64,000 bases of DNA from Rhizoctonia solani (Eukaryota > Basidiomycota > Agaricomycetes > Cantharellales > Ceratobasidiaceae). A program made the position numbers and the translations under genes. Of this stretch, positions 1-11,813 are shown one piece after another (positions within the stretch are counted from its first letter, which is position 1; each line of letters opens with the position of its first letter). The notes beneath the pieces are model-generated. The model was given only the letters and a program-made list of their open reading frames with translations. It ran no database searches and had not been told where the DNA came from. Location of the stretch: assembly GCF_016906535.1 (NCBI RefSeq), contig NC_057376.1:434001-498000 (forward strand), in the 5' to 3' direction.

Positions 1-540
1 AAAGTTGAAATCGCCGAACGGTGTTCAATTTGCAAAATAAACGCTTGTGGATACCTCGTTCTTCATGGCGTCATATATGCACCTCATATCACGCTTATTT
101 ATAGTGCACTGCGCAACAAACGCTTAGTTTAGCTCCAGAAGATGCTCCAACATGAAGTGAATGCTTTACAGACAACTACTAATGCAGGCGTATCGCATGT
201 GCTAGTTAGCAATATCAATGAGGGCCACTGGTAGGCGCCAGCCCGGTGACAATGTTGAAGATCTTCGGTCGGCTACTCGTATGTTCATCAGCTTCCTCTA
301 AGGCGGCACAGTACGCGCGCTGAGCGCCTAAAATAAGTCGTCTAATATCCGGGTGACGCGGAATGATTATACGTCATTGCTCACCTGAAGTAACGTGAGC
401 ACTGGCTCGGAAATGACGAAACTTGTGAGGAAGATTGAAATAATTTTAGCGAATCAAGTACTCTACTCCGCAAGTTCAACTTCCTGTTCTGAGGACTAAC
501 ACACGAGCATGACGCGACTCTTGATGTCATGTTTTATGAG

Positions 541-650
541 CGAACGAGCCTGTTCGTCTATATAATGACTGGGGATGAGGTGGGGGGTCAGTAACAATTC
601 CACATCTTTCAACCCTTAGCAATCTTCGGTAACTTTTAACATCTTTTATA
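541..650 (+). promoter_or_regulatory. Core promoter of the first gene
   Basis: A TATA-like element (tatataat) lies at 559-566, about 85 bp before the chosen ATG at 651, a usual spacing for a strongly expressed fungal gene. The stretch between it and the ATG is rich in short pyrimidine blocks (aacaattccacatctttc). The preceding 1-540 shows no coding frame or RNA gene that I can support. The promoter call is inferred from sequence pattern alone. Confidence 0.45.
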
Positions 651-1720
651 ATGTCCTACAACGACTCCAACGGTGTGTTGGTTTGCAACGACCAAGCAAC
701 CTGTACTTAACCCCGTTCTATAGCTTTCGGCACCCAGGATCGTTTCGACAGCACTCGTCAGGGTGAATTCACCAATACTGACAACACCCGCCGTGGTGGA
801 CTCAACGACAACACTACCAGCGGTTACGATAATACCAGTAAGCCATGTATTTTCGAAGGAAGCACCCAGTAACTTAGAATTCGATCTTGAAGCCCGCTCG
901 GACAATTACACTTCTGGCAATGCCGGCACAGTAGGCTCTAACCCTACCGGCTTCACCGACAGCACTCATACCAGCGGGCGCAATCAAGACACCTACGGTA
1001 GCACGACTGCCGGTACTACCGGTACTACTACCACACCCGGCAATTACGGCTCTTCGACCACTGGTGACAAGTACGGCTCGTCGAGGGCCGATGACTTTGG
1101 ATCCTCCGAAGCCGATAATCACAGGACGACAAATACCTACGGGTCGTCGAACACCAGTGACAACTACGGCTCAACTGACCGCACTCGTGGCACTGATCTG
1201 AACACCCGAACCGGAGGACACGACTCATCAAACACCACAAGTGGTTACAGCAACGACAACTATGGGCCTACGACTGGTGTTACCGGTGCTACTGGCACTA
1301 CTGGTACCAGTAGTACTACCGCCGGCTACGGTGCCGGGTCCACAACTGACAACTACGGCACCTCCCACACCGATCGTCATGGAAAGCCTAACACCGATAA
1401 TTTTGGCAATACCGACCGTGATACATATGGACGTGGTACCAATGCCACCGGGACTGACGAGTTTAACACTGGTCGTGGCAACGACCACAAGCCGACCATG
1501 GGTGAAAAGGTCAAGGGTGAGTAGTATCATTCAGTTGACACCATATCTCCTGACTCAAATGACACTTAATAAAGGCACCATGGAGACCATCCAAGGAAAA
1601 ATGACCGGAAAGCCCGAGGTAGTTGAGCGTGGCAAGGAGCGCAAGGTTAGTAAACCTAGCAGTATAGGTTTCGCATGGTTGATTATCTTCGTTCAGGCCG
1701 GAAACCTCGATTATCACTAA
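651..1720 (+). CDS. Asn/Thr/Gly/Tyr-rich low-complexity protein with CsbD-like tail
   Basis: Five exons (651-672, 724-837, 878-1516, 1575-1645, 1697-1720) join in frame to give about 289 residues. The start MSYNDSN is followed by a long hydrophilic region with no hydrophobic core. It is built from loose repeats around NYGSS, DNYGS and TSGYDN, with many NT, TG and RGT steps. The C-terminal exons give MGEKVKGT, then METIQGKMTGKPEVVERG and KERKAG, which resembles the short lysine/glycine tail of CsbD-like stress proteins found at the end of many basidiomycete low-complexity proteins. There is no signal peptide or membrane segment. The role is unknown; a hydrophilin-like stress or starvation function is inferred from composition. 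The second intron is only 40 nt, so that junction is the least certain. Its 3' neighbour, the sugar transporter, converges on it. Confidence 0.75.
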
Positions 1721-2396
1721 TTTATTCATCCGAATCAATTTTAATATGAAAATAACGTGTGGTGAATGCTATTAAATCCGTGTAATTCTATAGTGAAATG
1801 TATTCTCTTGCGTTCTAATCAATGTCTACATTTCGCTAAGGCGAACCAATCGAATACATGTGTGAGGATTCACCAGGCAATCGGAGAAAGGGGAGTAAAG
1901 GCTAATCAAGAACCTCCTGGTTTCGTAGCAAATTATAATTAAGATTAGTTGAAACAATAAAACTCGGTACAACGACGGTGACAATACTCGACAAAGTGTT
2001 TAGGCTTGATCCATTTGGAGGTAAATACCTACGCCATGTGCTTTTTTGAACCAATTTAAATGAGCGACAGTGGTCCAGTGATCCACCATCATGTAGGTCA
2101 AAATATTTCGTGAAACAAACCGCTAATGTCTTCAGCTCTGATGATAAAGTAGTACCTGATTAGTTATAATGGGTTGTTTGATCTGACGATGGTTCAGTTA
2201 ACGTTGTATGCGTTGTCTCCCTGTATTTTGTAAATTTCTTGCACGTTTTTCATGTGTGTGCTGCCCTAAAATGGGACCAAGAAATCCGCCTTATGTGGTA
2301 GTAGATCACTGTGTATATATCCACTAAATATCCTGCTCTCTCAACGTGAGTGTGATTGATTGATTATAATTAGTCTTTTATACACAGCGAACATTT
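1721..2396. other. AT-rich spacer between convergent genes
   Basis: This 676-bp stretch holds the 3' flanks of the low-complexity protein gene (left) and the transporter gene (right). I see no coding frame, RNA gene or clear repeat. Confidence 0.6.
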
Positions 2397-4816
2397 CATA
2401 CATTGCGATCAGTAGATAGGCCAGCAATCTCTTCGTGAATAACCTCCGCCTTTTGCTCATCGTTAGTGAAACCAACCGGAGATGCTCTCCTCTGGTTGTT
2501 TTCAGGGGCGACATACCCAAACAATTCGTCCATATCCTCGAGTGAGACGCCCTTGGCTAGTGGATATTATAAGTGGAGGTTCACATCCGATATAAACAGA
2601 CTTACTCTCAGGAAGTACAAATATGACCCAAGGAATCATCAGAACCATACATACACCGAAGAACTACCCTTCCGTTCAACCACGTGTAGTAGACAGTCAT
2701 TCATCGGGAGCTTACCAAATATGTACCATATCCAATGTTGGCGACCATGTATGGCGTAGACCTATTTTTCATTTGAGTCAGTTACGCAAGAATACCACCA
2801 ATAAAGGAGCGATCATGACCTAGCTATCACAAACTGCCAAAGCCACTGGGTAGCGGTAGTAATTGCACAACACAGAGCGCGGACTCCGAGTGGAAATATT
2901 TCCGCGCATACAATCCAGGAAATGCCGTTCCAGGATGCCTATAATTACAATCGCAAGTTAACTCAAGACACCTATGGTACTAAGCTTGAAACTTTACTGA
3001 CGCAAAACGAAATGGCAAAAATATATAGACAGGCAACAGCAAACCTCCCTGCGGCAGTAGCCTTGTCACCTTCCTTAGGCTGTGCGATGGCAATGAAAGC
3101 AGCAATACTTATTGGTTTGAACTGACTGTCAGCATAAAGCCCTGCACTTGCCATGATCAGACTTACTAAAACATCGAGAACGAGCCCCCAACGGATCCGT
3201 AAATCAACGGCTTCCGCCGACCAACAAGGTCAATCAGCCAGAACAAGAAAACGAATGTGGTGATCATTTTCACGATTCCATATATACCCTAGTAAAAAGA
3301 AAAGAAAAGAAAAGAAAATCAGTATTGTGACAAGAAGTAAACTATGAAAGCTCACAGTAGCAAACAGCCCGTTGTTTGTACCCGTAATACCGATAGACTT
3401 GAAGATTGTTGGCGAGTAATACTGGATATATGAATATTTCTGTTAGTGCAGCTCTGTATGTTCCATTAATCTCTCTCTGTACATTTATAGCATTTATACC
3501 TATCAATCAGGTTAAAATGTTTTATGTTACCTGTTGCAAAACTCACCGGTCAGGTTTTGAAACATCATTATAGCCATCCCAACTCCCAGCCGGTTGCGGA
3601 CGCCTGGCTTACCAAGCTCGCGCACTTGGCCCATGAAACCATGATCACGAGCCAAGGCCATCTCTCGATTCAACTGAGAACGAGTAGCATGGATTTCTTG
3701 TTGGACATACTCGTGATCGTGCGGTAGGTTGCGAATCCAAGATAGGTTTTTGATGGCTTGCTCCTCGCGTCCAGCCTTAAAAAGCCATCTGGGAGTTTCT
3801 TTCAAGAAAACCCCCGCAATTAGAAGCATTCCTCCGGGGACTTAGTGGGAAGGTTTAATTCAGTGAAGCACACGATATTAATGGATAATACTCACTAAGC
3901 TGAAGTGAAACAGGGATATGCCACTGCTTTGCGGCCGGGGCAACGCCCTGGTTGACCCCATAACTAAGGTAGCCTATACTCAATCACAATTCCACAAACT
4001 TTAGATGACGGCTTACTTGATCCAAAAACCAATGACACCCCCAATCTGGAGCAGAGTCTCGTAAAATCCAACCAAACGACCGCGGATACTAGGAGGCGAT
4101 ATCTCCGCGATATAAAGCGCTAACGGGAGACGTTATCAGCAGTACTTAGTGCCAAGTAACAATAGACATACGGGTCGCAAGTGAGATACCACCTACTCCG
4201 AAGCCGCCTATTATGCGACCTGCATAAAAAATCCCAAGTCTGCGAGGTCTATAAGCATGTTTCTAATGCACTAGAGTCACCTATATGCTCACTTATTGGT
4301 TGCACCAAGCATTAATCCAGCTCCAAGACAGAAAAGGGCAGAAGAGCCAAGTAATGTAGCCCGCCGCCCCCATTTCTCGGCTACGAACAGGCCAAGTATC
4401 GCACCGAAGAAGCACCCTACGCACAAGTTACACTGTTAGAGTCGGGTAAATGCTGATCTCAGATGTACTTACCTCCTTGATAAGTCGATACAATATTGGC
4501 ACTGGTAAAAGACTTTTCTGATGTCGACATATTGTCCAAGCCAAACTGGTGCGAGAAAGATGGGAGTGATAGAGTTCCTCCAATGAACGCCGAATCATAC
4601 CTGGTAGTTTGCAAAAGGCAGTCGGTTCAGTTATTCTTGACATGGTCCAATAGGCTTACCCAAACAGAACACCTCCCCAGGCAGCAATTAATGCAAGAAA
4701 ATATGGCCTCCAGTCTATTAGTCGATATGAGTGCAACGAATCGAGTGAAATGAAATATGACACGTACTATAGACCTCCTTCGGAGTTGGTCGGTCTTCCA
4801 CTATCTTTAATGTCAT
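2397..4816 (-). CDS. MFS sugar porter, quinate-permease-like
   Basis: A 12-helix major facilitator of the fungal sugar/quinate porter group, expected in the plasma membrane. Sixteen short exons splice in frame from the ATG at 4816. In order: MTLKIVEDRPTPKEVY; WRPYFLALIAAWGGVLFG; GYDSAFIGGTLSLPSF (helix 1 and first loop); EKWGRRATLLG (RxGRR-type motif between helices 2 and 3); LYIAEISPPSIRGRLVG (family signature); LKETPRWLFKAGR (PETPRWL motif after helix 6); YYSPTIFKSIGITG (helix 7); WNGISWIVCAEIFP and TTATQWLWQFVIAR (helices 10-11); LPETKGVSLEDMDELFG (PETKG motif). All hallmark motifs are present, so the gene looks intact. An apparent TAG stop near 3168 is removed by an intron whose acceptor lies at the end of accaataag, giving MFYIAAFIAIAQP. 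The substrate cannot be read from sequence. Confidence 0.9.
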
Positions 4817-7075
4817 GATGTGTAATTATTTTGTATCTGATCCCAAATCTTCAGAAAATATGGGTTGAGAGCGACCTCAAAGACGAAGCGCAGTTGGAGG
4901 GGGAGCTGAAAACAGCTCAACCAATGTGGACGTTCGTTATATCTGTGGAGCCTCCAGTGCGATTTATACATCGGTAGAATGGTTATCCCATTTGTCTAGT
5001 CTTCGGATTCTCGTGAAAGAACTCTGATTCCTCTCGCTCATTTGTCCGGTGGTGTCAGAAATTCGAAATCGGTGCTCATGTGATCACCAGGATGGGATAT
5101 TTCTGGTAGCCACCCCTACGTATCTCCCAACAATTACGGCTAACCAACCGAGTACAAAGCACTGTGGTGGGAAATTACCCCCTATAATAGGTCAACGCCT
5201 CTGCCGGCTATATGTTCCAGGAAGTCTGGAGTCTTCTTTTATTGATGAACGGGTAATTGTGCCTAGCCAGCCTTCATTTACAAAGAATAACACCCATGGT
5301 AGGCGATCACCTGCTCTAAATGGTAATAGAAGGGGATTATCTTGACGTGCTATAATGTTTCAAGCGACAGCAAACGACCTTCGAGCAGTAATATCGCTAC
5401 AATCTTGGGGCCTTGATTTGTGATACTTCACTATCTGGCCTTAATTTACCAATGCACTCAATGCACTGTGACACCGGTTGACAACTAGTATATCGTATAC
5501 ATAGAAAACATACACCGGACTGTACGTAATCGCAACATTGTCATCTCTATCAACCCACACATATTCTGAGGTGGCCATATATGGAGAGCAAATCAGTTCT
5601 TCCTATCTAATTCAAATTACCCACCACGAACAACTATGGTGGTTTTGGTATTAATGTTCTACATGCCTCCCCATTCATACTTAAGCTTCCAGCTACGAGA
5701 CTCACTTTTCATTTAGGTACCTAATGCCAAGTCAGCATTACCGAATTTATCTCACGATAATTTGTGATAACGACGGCTTCTCACTAGATCGGTAGTAGAT
5801 GATAATATAAGGTACTATTATAAGGTCAGTACTATCTCCGAGGAATAGTATCGAATTAACCTTAAACCACGTTGCAGCCACTATATATTAAAGTTATACA
5901 AATGGTAAAGCCGACCACAAAATCTCTAAGCCGGAGTTTTACAAACCGGACGGACCATGTTAACTCAACGGCTGTATAGTACTTTCGCTTTACCCCGAAG
6001 GCGTGCCTCTCTCAACATAATTGGAAGGCGGAAGTTCTTTCGTCGTTGATCCAAGCTCCGAGGCCGGTGTTATCGCGCATAAGTCAGCTATATGCGCAAT
6101 TAAGGTGTAGTTCCTCCTTTATCTGAATCCGGACTCAAGAACTCAAATTAATTTGCCATCTCACTGAACTTACGGACTGACCGACTGACGAGAATACCTT
6201 ACTATTATATAGTGATGAATGGTTGTCGAAAAATGAAACGCACACAAACCTTTCTCCTCACAAGCGCTATCATGTCGTACTCGCCTCACGTGTAACTGCA
6301 GACATGGTGCACAACCTTTCGCCGATCTTCACTGGACAGCTCTCATCTTGATGTCAACCCATGGTGACTAAGTCCATGGTGAATTACTCGCAGCTCGATA
6401 ATAGATTTTCTATAGCTACCCCGATCTGATTCAAGTTTTTGTATTGGTACCTTTCAAGCAGGGAGGGAAAGGGGTACCCGCAGGAATATACGGGTTAAGT
6501 ATCATCTCGCACTTGGCTAGAAAATCATTCGTTTAAAACATATTAGCTAGTGCAACCATTTTTTATCACAGCTACTCGAACCCTGTTTCCCAAACAATAG
6601 ATATTCGAACCCGTAGGTGCCGGTATGCACCCGCTTTCCGACCCTGCTCACAGTGGCCTTGATATTGATAGCTCAAATGTCCAAAATAAGCCATTCACTC
6701 TTTCCCTTTATCACAGGGAATCTCTAATAATAGGTAAATAAATAGTCGGGCCCCAGGGGAGGTAAAGCTCATCGGGCACGATAGACATAAAAACGCGTCA
6801 TCCAAGAGGTAAACATGTTCGAATTAGCCAAAATTAGTAACAAAACGTCAAAGATACAAATCAACAAATGCAAGAGTAATAAATAGCGGAAACGTTGTTA
6901 CGAGCTAGACAAGGGAAAAACACAACGGTTCAACAACGACCCAGAAATGTACCCTGCAATTTTCCTTGTTCAAGCTGCCCAAGGTCCGGGCCAAAGCCCC
7001 ACAACGCTCAACCTCCACTCATTGGAGGCGAGTCGCGTATATGATCGAGGACAAGCGCATACACACCAAAACCCT
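4817..7075. other. Long gene-poor spacer
   Basis: About 2.26 kb with no frame that has protein-like composition or splice continuity. The longest + strand ORF (5049-5345) has irregular composition and no recognisable motif. The left end must contain the transporter promoter. I see no terminal repeats, target-site duplications or RNA genes. Confidence 0.5.
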
Positions 7076-7410
7076 TCATACGATGGAAGACATGCTTCCA
7101 TAACCGATTGCACCGTATTTGTTCGAAATAGCACCGAATTCCTTGGCTCGAACCTTTTTGACATTCGAGCTCGAGGACGGCGCAGATTGGGATTGGGGAT
7201 TCGAACCCTTGGGTAGGGATACGTTAAACGCTGGTGCAGCCGAGCCAGAGAGACCGTATTTCGACGATAGCGCGCCAAAAGCGGCAGAGTAGTCCTTTCC
7301 GGACGAGGGCTTTTTGTCCTGGGCGACGAGTAGGGATGCGGATGAGCCAGAACTCATGGAAGAAGCGTCAGAGACGACAGAAGAGCGCGACTTGGAGAAG
7401 AAAGGCATTG
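7076..7410 (-). CDS. Small conserved basidiomycete protein with YG repeats
   Basis: A single-exon 111-residue protein. I chose the ATG at 7410 (MPFFSKSRSSVVSDASS) over an in-frame ATG 40 bp upstream, because MPFF plus a Ser-rich start is the usual beginning of this small basidiomycete family. After a Ser-rich N-terminus it has two copies of one motif: DYSAAFGALSSKYG near residue 40 and KEFGAISNKYG near residue 90, separated by a Pro/Ser/Gln-rich linker. There is no signal peptide, membrane helix or catalytic motif. Related small proteins with such 'AAFGxLSSxYG' repeats occur widely in Agaricomycetes as hypothetical proteins; their function is not known. The gene sits alone between gene-poor stretches. 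Confidence 0.75.
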
Positions 7411-8087
7411 CAACGGATTTGAGAATGCGAGTAGTTTTATGCAAGTGCAAGTCGATAGTAAGAGTAGTGTTCGAGTAGACTCGAGAAGTAGCGGAGGATA
7501 GCTTGTTAGTTGAATATGCTCGGCAACCTCAAGGTTAAATACCTCGAACCATCAACAAAAAGAAAGTAACGCACCCTGAGACGCACAAACGCATTCGTAA
7601 GCATAGAAAAGTGCGCAGGTTGCGCAGCCACGATCTACCAAAGGATCATCCCCGACGCAGCCATCGCAGTCACTTCAGGAACAAATCCACGTTTTTGGTC
7701 CTGTATAGTACCCACGGTTGGACTAGTGACTCGTAAAAACGCCTCATTTGTAGGCCTTCGAGTCAACCCTGTGGGGTCGGGCGTCCACTCCAATGTTCGT
7801 GCCGAGAGGTAGTCGGTCCACAGTTGGTCTAGAAAGTCAGTTGTGACTCATATACCACAGCCAAAATAGTTTGACGCCCTAACATTGGAGTTCACACAAA
7901 ATGTTGATTAGCCTATATTCAAATGAATTCAATTATAGACCTGGGTGAAAACATCTATGGGCGTACAGAAGGTAGTTAATTAACGTCAAAAATACTCTTT
8001 CATGGCCAACGTTTTTCGAACTGATACGCCCGCAAGTATGACGTATGAAGCAGCGGCAGTGAATTTGCAATGTACTAGCAACCGATC
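7411..8087. other. Spacer with no supported gene
   Basis: 677 bp containing the promoter side of the small YG-repeat protein gene and the 3' flank of the unassigned gene to the right. No coding frame, RNA gene or repeat could be supported. Confidence 0.5.
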
Positions 8088-8580
8088 TTAATAGGTTTCA
8101 TCCTCGACCTCGACAACGGTTGCAGAGTTACCCAAGGTCCACTTGTTAGTCCAATTGCACTAAAGGATAACCAACAAACTCTAGAACAACAGCCATAGCC
8201 CCTAGGCTACCCCCGTTAATCTTATTTGGAACCAACTCGATGTAGCTTGCTCAGCCAACGCGCGTCCCGTCACTTTCAAAATCATCGTACAATCATCGCC
8301 GAGCGCTAGAGTTGACAGTTTGATGACATCGATAGAATACATACGCTCTCCTATCAACGTCATTTTGGTGCCAGGAAAAAGGCACACACCACCCTAAAAA
8401 TGTTCAAATCTGTTCGAGTGCTAGCTTTATGCAACCGGAAAAGAGGGACGCGCGTATATATCCAACGCGTGCTCAATCAGTTGTCTTTCGACTACAGCTG
8501 CCTACCTGTAATAAGAGATTTCACAATTGAATATACCAGGTCCAATTGCTCAAGATTTCCTCCGTCGGCACGATAATACG
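8088..8580 (-). CDS. Unassigned protein, 3' exons only
   Basis: Three consecutive exons close in frame on the minus strand. The first carries YYRADGGNLEQLDLVYSIVK then SLIT. After a 110-bp intron the second carries CLFPGTKMTLIGERMYSI and then LALGDDCTMILKVTG. After a 50-bp intron ending in ctttag the last gives CNWTNKWTLGNSATVV and VEVEDETY, ending at TAA (8088-8090). Composition and splice phases look genuine, but I do not recognise the family. The 5' part could not be assembled: nearby minus-strand pieces (such as YLGLPHVAVGKILGHPG around 8935-9000) may belong to it, but stops interrupt every joining I tried. It may therefore be a decayed gene. No function is proposed. Confidence 0.4.
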
Positions 8581-9461
8581 AGTGTGTTAGAAGTAACTCA
8601 ATCTGGCAACAACCTTATCAAGGGGCACCATCTACCCTGAAAAAAAGACACAACACCTAGACTGGGATTGCAATTTTGCCAATCGGAGCTGTGTCTTAAA
8701 GTTAATACGTGACAACGGCGCGGGGGTTTCAAACTCGTATGAATAATCCTCAAACGATTGACAAGCCACGCGAGTATGTATACGCGCATTAACTGAAACC
8801 AGCGTCGTAAACATATTAAAACCTGAATGGGCTTGAGAGGGCCTGGCTGGAGATAAAAAGTCAATGGACAGGTCCGATATAGAAATTGGCAGCCATCGGT
8901 TCATTCCGATTGCTGATTGGCTAGGAAGATACTTACCGATCTAGACCCCGGATGACCGAGAATTTTCCCCACGGCCACGTGGGGTAGGCCCAAGTACTGT
9001 CGGCGTCAACATCCGGAAGCTCTAAAGCTCAGCTGATCAATTACGGATCTATAAAATTGGTGCTAGGTGGAGACTTTTGTGGAGGGAGGACATTTCAGTT
9101 GTTTTTGTATTTCTTCAGTTATGTCTAGCTACAAACAACATCCGAACCCGAGAAGTAATAAAACATTATGAGGTGTGAAAGGGATATGGGCATAGAAGGA
9201 GCATAGAAGGCATAGATGAAGATGGGTAAATGAGAACGAGGCAATGAGAATGAAGCCTCATAACCAGACAAGAAATGACCATGGCTGCCCAGGAACAACA
9301 GGAGAAACGAACAGGAGCAAGACAACGTCACAAGCAGGCTAATACAAATGCTAAAAGTGACAACAATGAGAACAAGCGATGGGAAACAAGCACAGGGTCA
9401 CCAGTCCATGGGAGGGCATGAGGATTTTCATGAGAGATCATACGAATCGGAACGGGCGAAT
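8581..9461. other. Spacer, possible upstream exons of the unassigned gene
   Basis: Protein-like minus-strand fragments (for example YEFETPAPLS near 8720 and YLGLPHVAVGKILGHPG near 8935-9000) are interrupted by stops and do not join cleanly. The right part (9060-9461) is purine-rich and would be the 3' flank of the gene ending at 9462. Confidence 0.4.
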
Positions 9462-10534
9462 CTAATTGGCCGGTTTCCCGCCACGCGCTTTTCGACCCGT
9501 CCTGACTTCATCCTCAGCCGAAAGGGGTGAATCTTCCTTGTCCTTCATTTCAACATCGCCGTTGCCATTTCCAGAGCTTGCGCCCTGCTCAAAAGGGGAC
9601 ACTGACGTCTCGCTGCGCCTGCGTACCCGACGAGGCCTGGGTGCGATCGCGCCCGTTTCAGCATTAGCAATCTCACGTTCAATCGAGGCCAAACTCGGGA
9701 TGACATAGTTGACGTCCTTGCGGGCTCTCTTGCTCGTCCGGAGTTCCCGCTTCTCGAGGGTTGCATCAGCTCGGCGCTTCCGGACCGGCGGGACGATGGG
9801 GTCGCTCGTGTATTCAAGCGTGCGGCTGGCGGGTCGGCGGGTTCGTCCTGAGCGACGGCCTTCCGTCCCGCTGTTGCTGTTGCTGGGTGTGATATACGTC
9901 TGAGCCGCGGCCGCATCTAGGCTCTCCAGTGACGGAAGCACGATGGGGGGTACACGTGAGTCCAGGATAGGCAGGTAGAGCGGGAATTGGGCTCTTGGCC
10001 TTACGAGACAGATCGGCGTGGGCCTGGATAGGTTTGTGCCATGGGGCGGTTTGGTTGGTCTGACGGGAGATGTCGGGACTCGATAACTGTCATAGGCGCA
10101 TGTTGATCAGCGGGGGGCCAATGACGATCATGTGTGTATAAATGGACTCACCGAGGTTTCTCGCGAGTATCTTTTGGAGCCGGGGTGGGCTCTGGCTCAT
10201 CGAGTTCTGGGGTGCGGGTGCGTGCGAGCTCGGGAGCTGTACGGGTGGCAGCAGCATGTCTGAGCACGGCAGCAAGGTCGACTGTGCCGAGCGAGACAAC
10301 CTTGGTGCCGTGGGCAGCGCGGCCGAGAACGTGGGTGTGGGTGACGCTGACGGGCGAGAAACGCTTGCGGCGGGAGAGCGAGCCTTGATCAGAGCCGGTC
10401 GAAGACGGACTGCTGACAGAGGTCGACGATGGAGTCGAGTGGTGTACTCGCAGAGAACTTGCGGAAACGATAAATCGGGACCGATGCGAGGGCATCGAGG
10501 CCGGTAAGCCAGGCGCAGTCTGCACAGAGGTCAT
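9462..10534 (-). CDS. Basic Ser/Arg-rich nuclear-type protein, copy 1
   Basis: Two exons. The first runs from 10534 (or an in-frame ATG at 10495, MPSHRSRF) to about 10147, and the second from about 10080 to the stop at 9462. The spliced protein has a Ser-rich N-terminus (SRFIVSASSLRVHHS, then SLSRRKRFSPVSV), a Pro-rich middle (FPLYLPILDSRVPP), an SGRTRRPASRTLEYT element and Arg/Lys clusters (VRKRRADA, RTSKRARKDV, PRPRRVRRRS). There is an acidic C-terminal stretch (VEMKDKEDSPLSAEDE). There is no known enzyme domain; the basic clusters suggest a nuclear, possibly DNA- or RNA-binding protein. It shares motif order and intron position with the + strand gene at 11814, so the two are very probably paralogues. 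Its own function is unknown. Confidence 0.7.
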
Positions 10535-11813
10535 GGCGATCCGTGGGCTGGGGGTTGAACGTTGGAATGGTGTGGGTCAATGAGAGCCAGCGAGGCCAGG
10601 AACTAGTATTAGCGTATGCAAGGCGAGGAGAAGAGAGTGTGTAAGCGAATTCTATATACGAATACGGCCAAGAGGTATACCTCGACGTGGTAGGCTGAAC
10701 CCGGTCAGACGATGGATGAACACTCTATGCTCAAGGATTTCGCGACTATCCCTGAATTTGACACGCTGTTTTTATGATTTGCAAAATGCCCGATGATCAT
10801 ATATTTATGAGCAATACATCCCGTACACGGCAAGACAAGTCAGACCATGGCTCGGTTTGAGTCTAATGTTCAGGCTCCGGACAAGGAGTTGCAGCTAATA
10901 TGGGATGCACACAGGTCGTAGGCAGTTTACGGAGGAGGCGTCGGTCATTGGGTCTAAATGGCTTGCCAAAGATCTTCCGAATACGCTTGGCCGCGTTGGG
11001 TTGGTCGAATCTTCCGGGTTAAATTGTTCCCGACCCTGGCCCGTGCCAATAAGCGACCGGCAAGATATGCCGCAGGCAAAATGTGGCACGTGCCTTGACC
11101 CCATGCGCTATTTGCCTAGGAGAGGCGCTCATTGTCCCAGATGTGTTTCAGACAGGCAAGGTACTATGGAGACCGAGTGTCGCGTCGCTGATGTCGGAAT
11201 GAAGGGAACGTCGGGTGGAGGGCGTAGAGCAAACATACCATCGAGGGCGAATAGAAGGCATCTACGATTGATTGATGAGGGGAGGGGGGGCGAGGTCGCT
11301 GCCCAACTGGGACAAGCTCGTCATCAAAGTCGTAGCACACTCCAGCACTCTTGCCTTTATTATACGCACTATAGCCAATACTGTTATGCAACAATACGCA
11401 GTCGTAAATGCGGCCTGGGCCCAATCCATGAAGAGAATCGGGAGAGTGATGGGACCCGAAGCGCATAACAGGGTTTACTGTTTGTGCGCCGCATGTCCTG
11501 GATCCTATTTGCAATTAACCTCTAGTCATAGAGAGCGAACTCGAGCGGCCTAGTGAAGAGCGCATCATCTCGACCACTTCTACCACATCGAGGACAGTCC
11601 GAGCGGCATCGCCGACGACCCATAGTATGTATACTTAACGTGCTTGCACAAGCTCAAACTGATTGGCGGCCAGCACCAGGCCTGCTCAGCACCGCCCACA
11701 TCTCGACACCGGGGACGCCCCAACACCTTGCACACCAATCGATCTGGCGACTTGTTCATAAGCCCTTGCGGTCGCTCCCACCAAAGACCTACTCCTGCCT
11801 CTTTGTTTCAGCC
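10535..11813. promoter_or_regulatory. Divergent promoter region between two paralogues
   Basis: About 1.28 kb lies between the two head-to-head paralogues and must hold both promoters. A palindromic ggcacgtgcc site lies at about 11086-11095. A + strand frame inside (10847 onward, then 10920-11160) contains CGTCLDPMRY followed by HCPRC, a CxxC...CxxC zinc-ribbon-like pair, but I could not build a full gene around it. No RNA gene is visible. Confidence 0.4.

Noticed and set aside
3120..3180. Apparent stop/frameshift in the MFS transporter (TTT TAG TAA)
   Set aside because: An intron from gtaagt to an acceptor at accaataag restores the frame and gives the family-typical MFYIAAFIAIAQP, so the gene is intact.
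5049..5345. 98-codon + strand ORF in the long spacer
   Set aside because: Irregular composition, no motif, no partner exon.
11553..11813. N-terminal extension of the copy 2 nuclear protein
   Set aside because: The paralogue starts at the equivalent of 11814, and the extension has low-complexity, non-protein-like composition.
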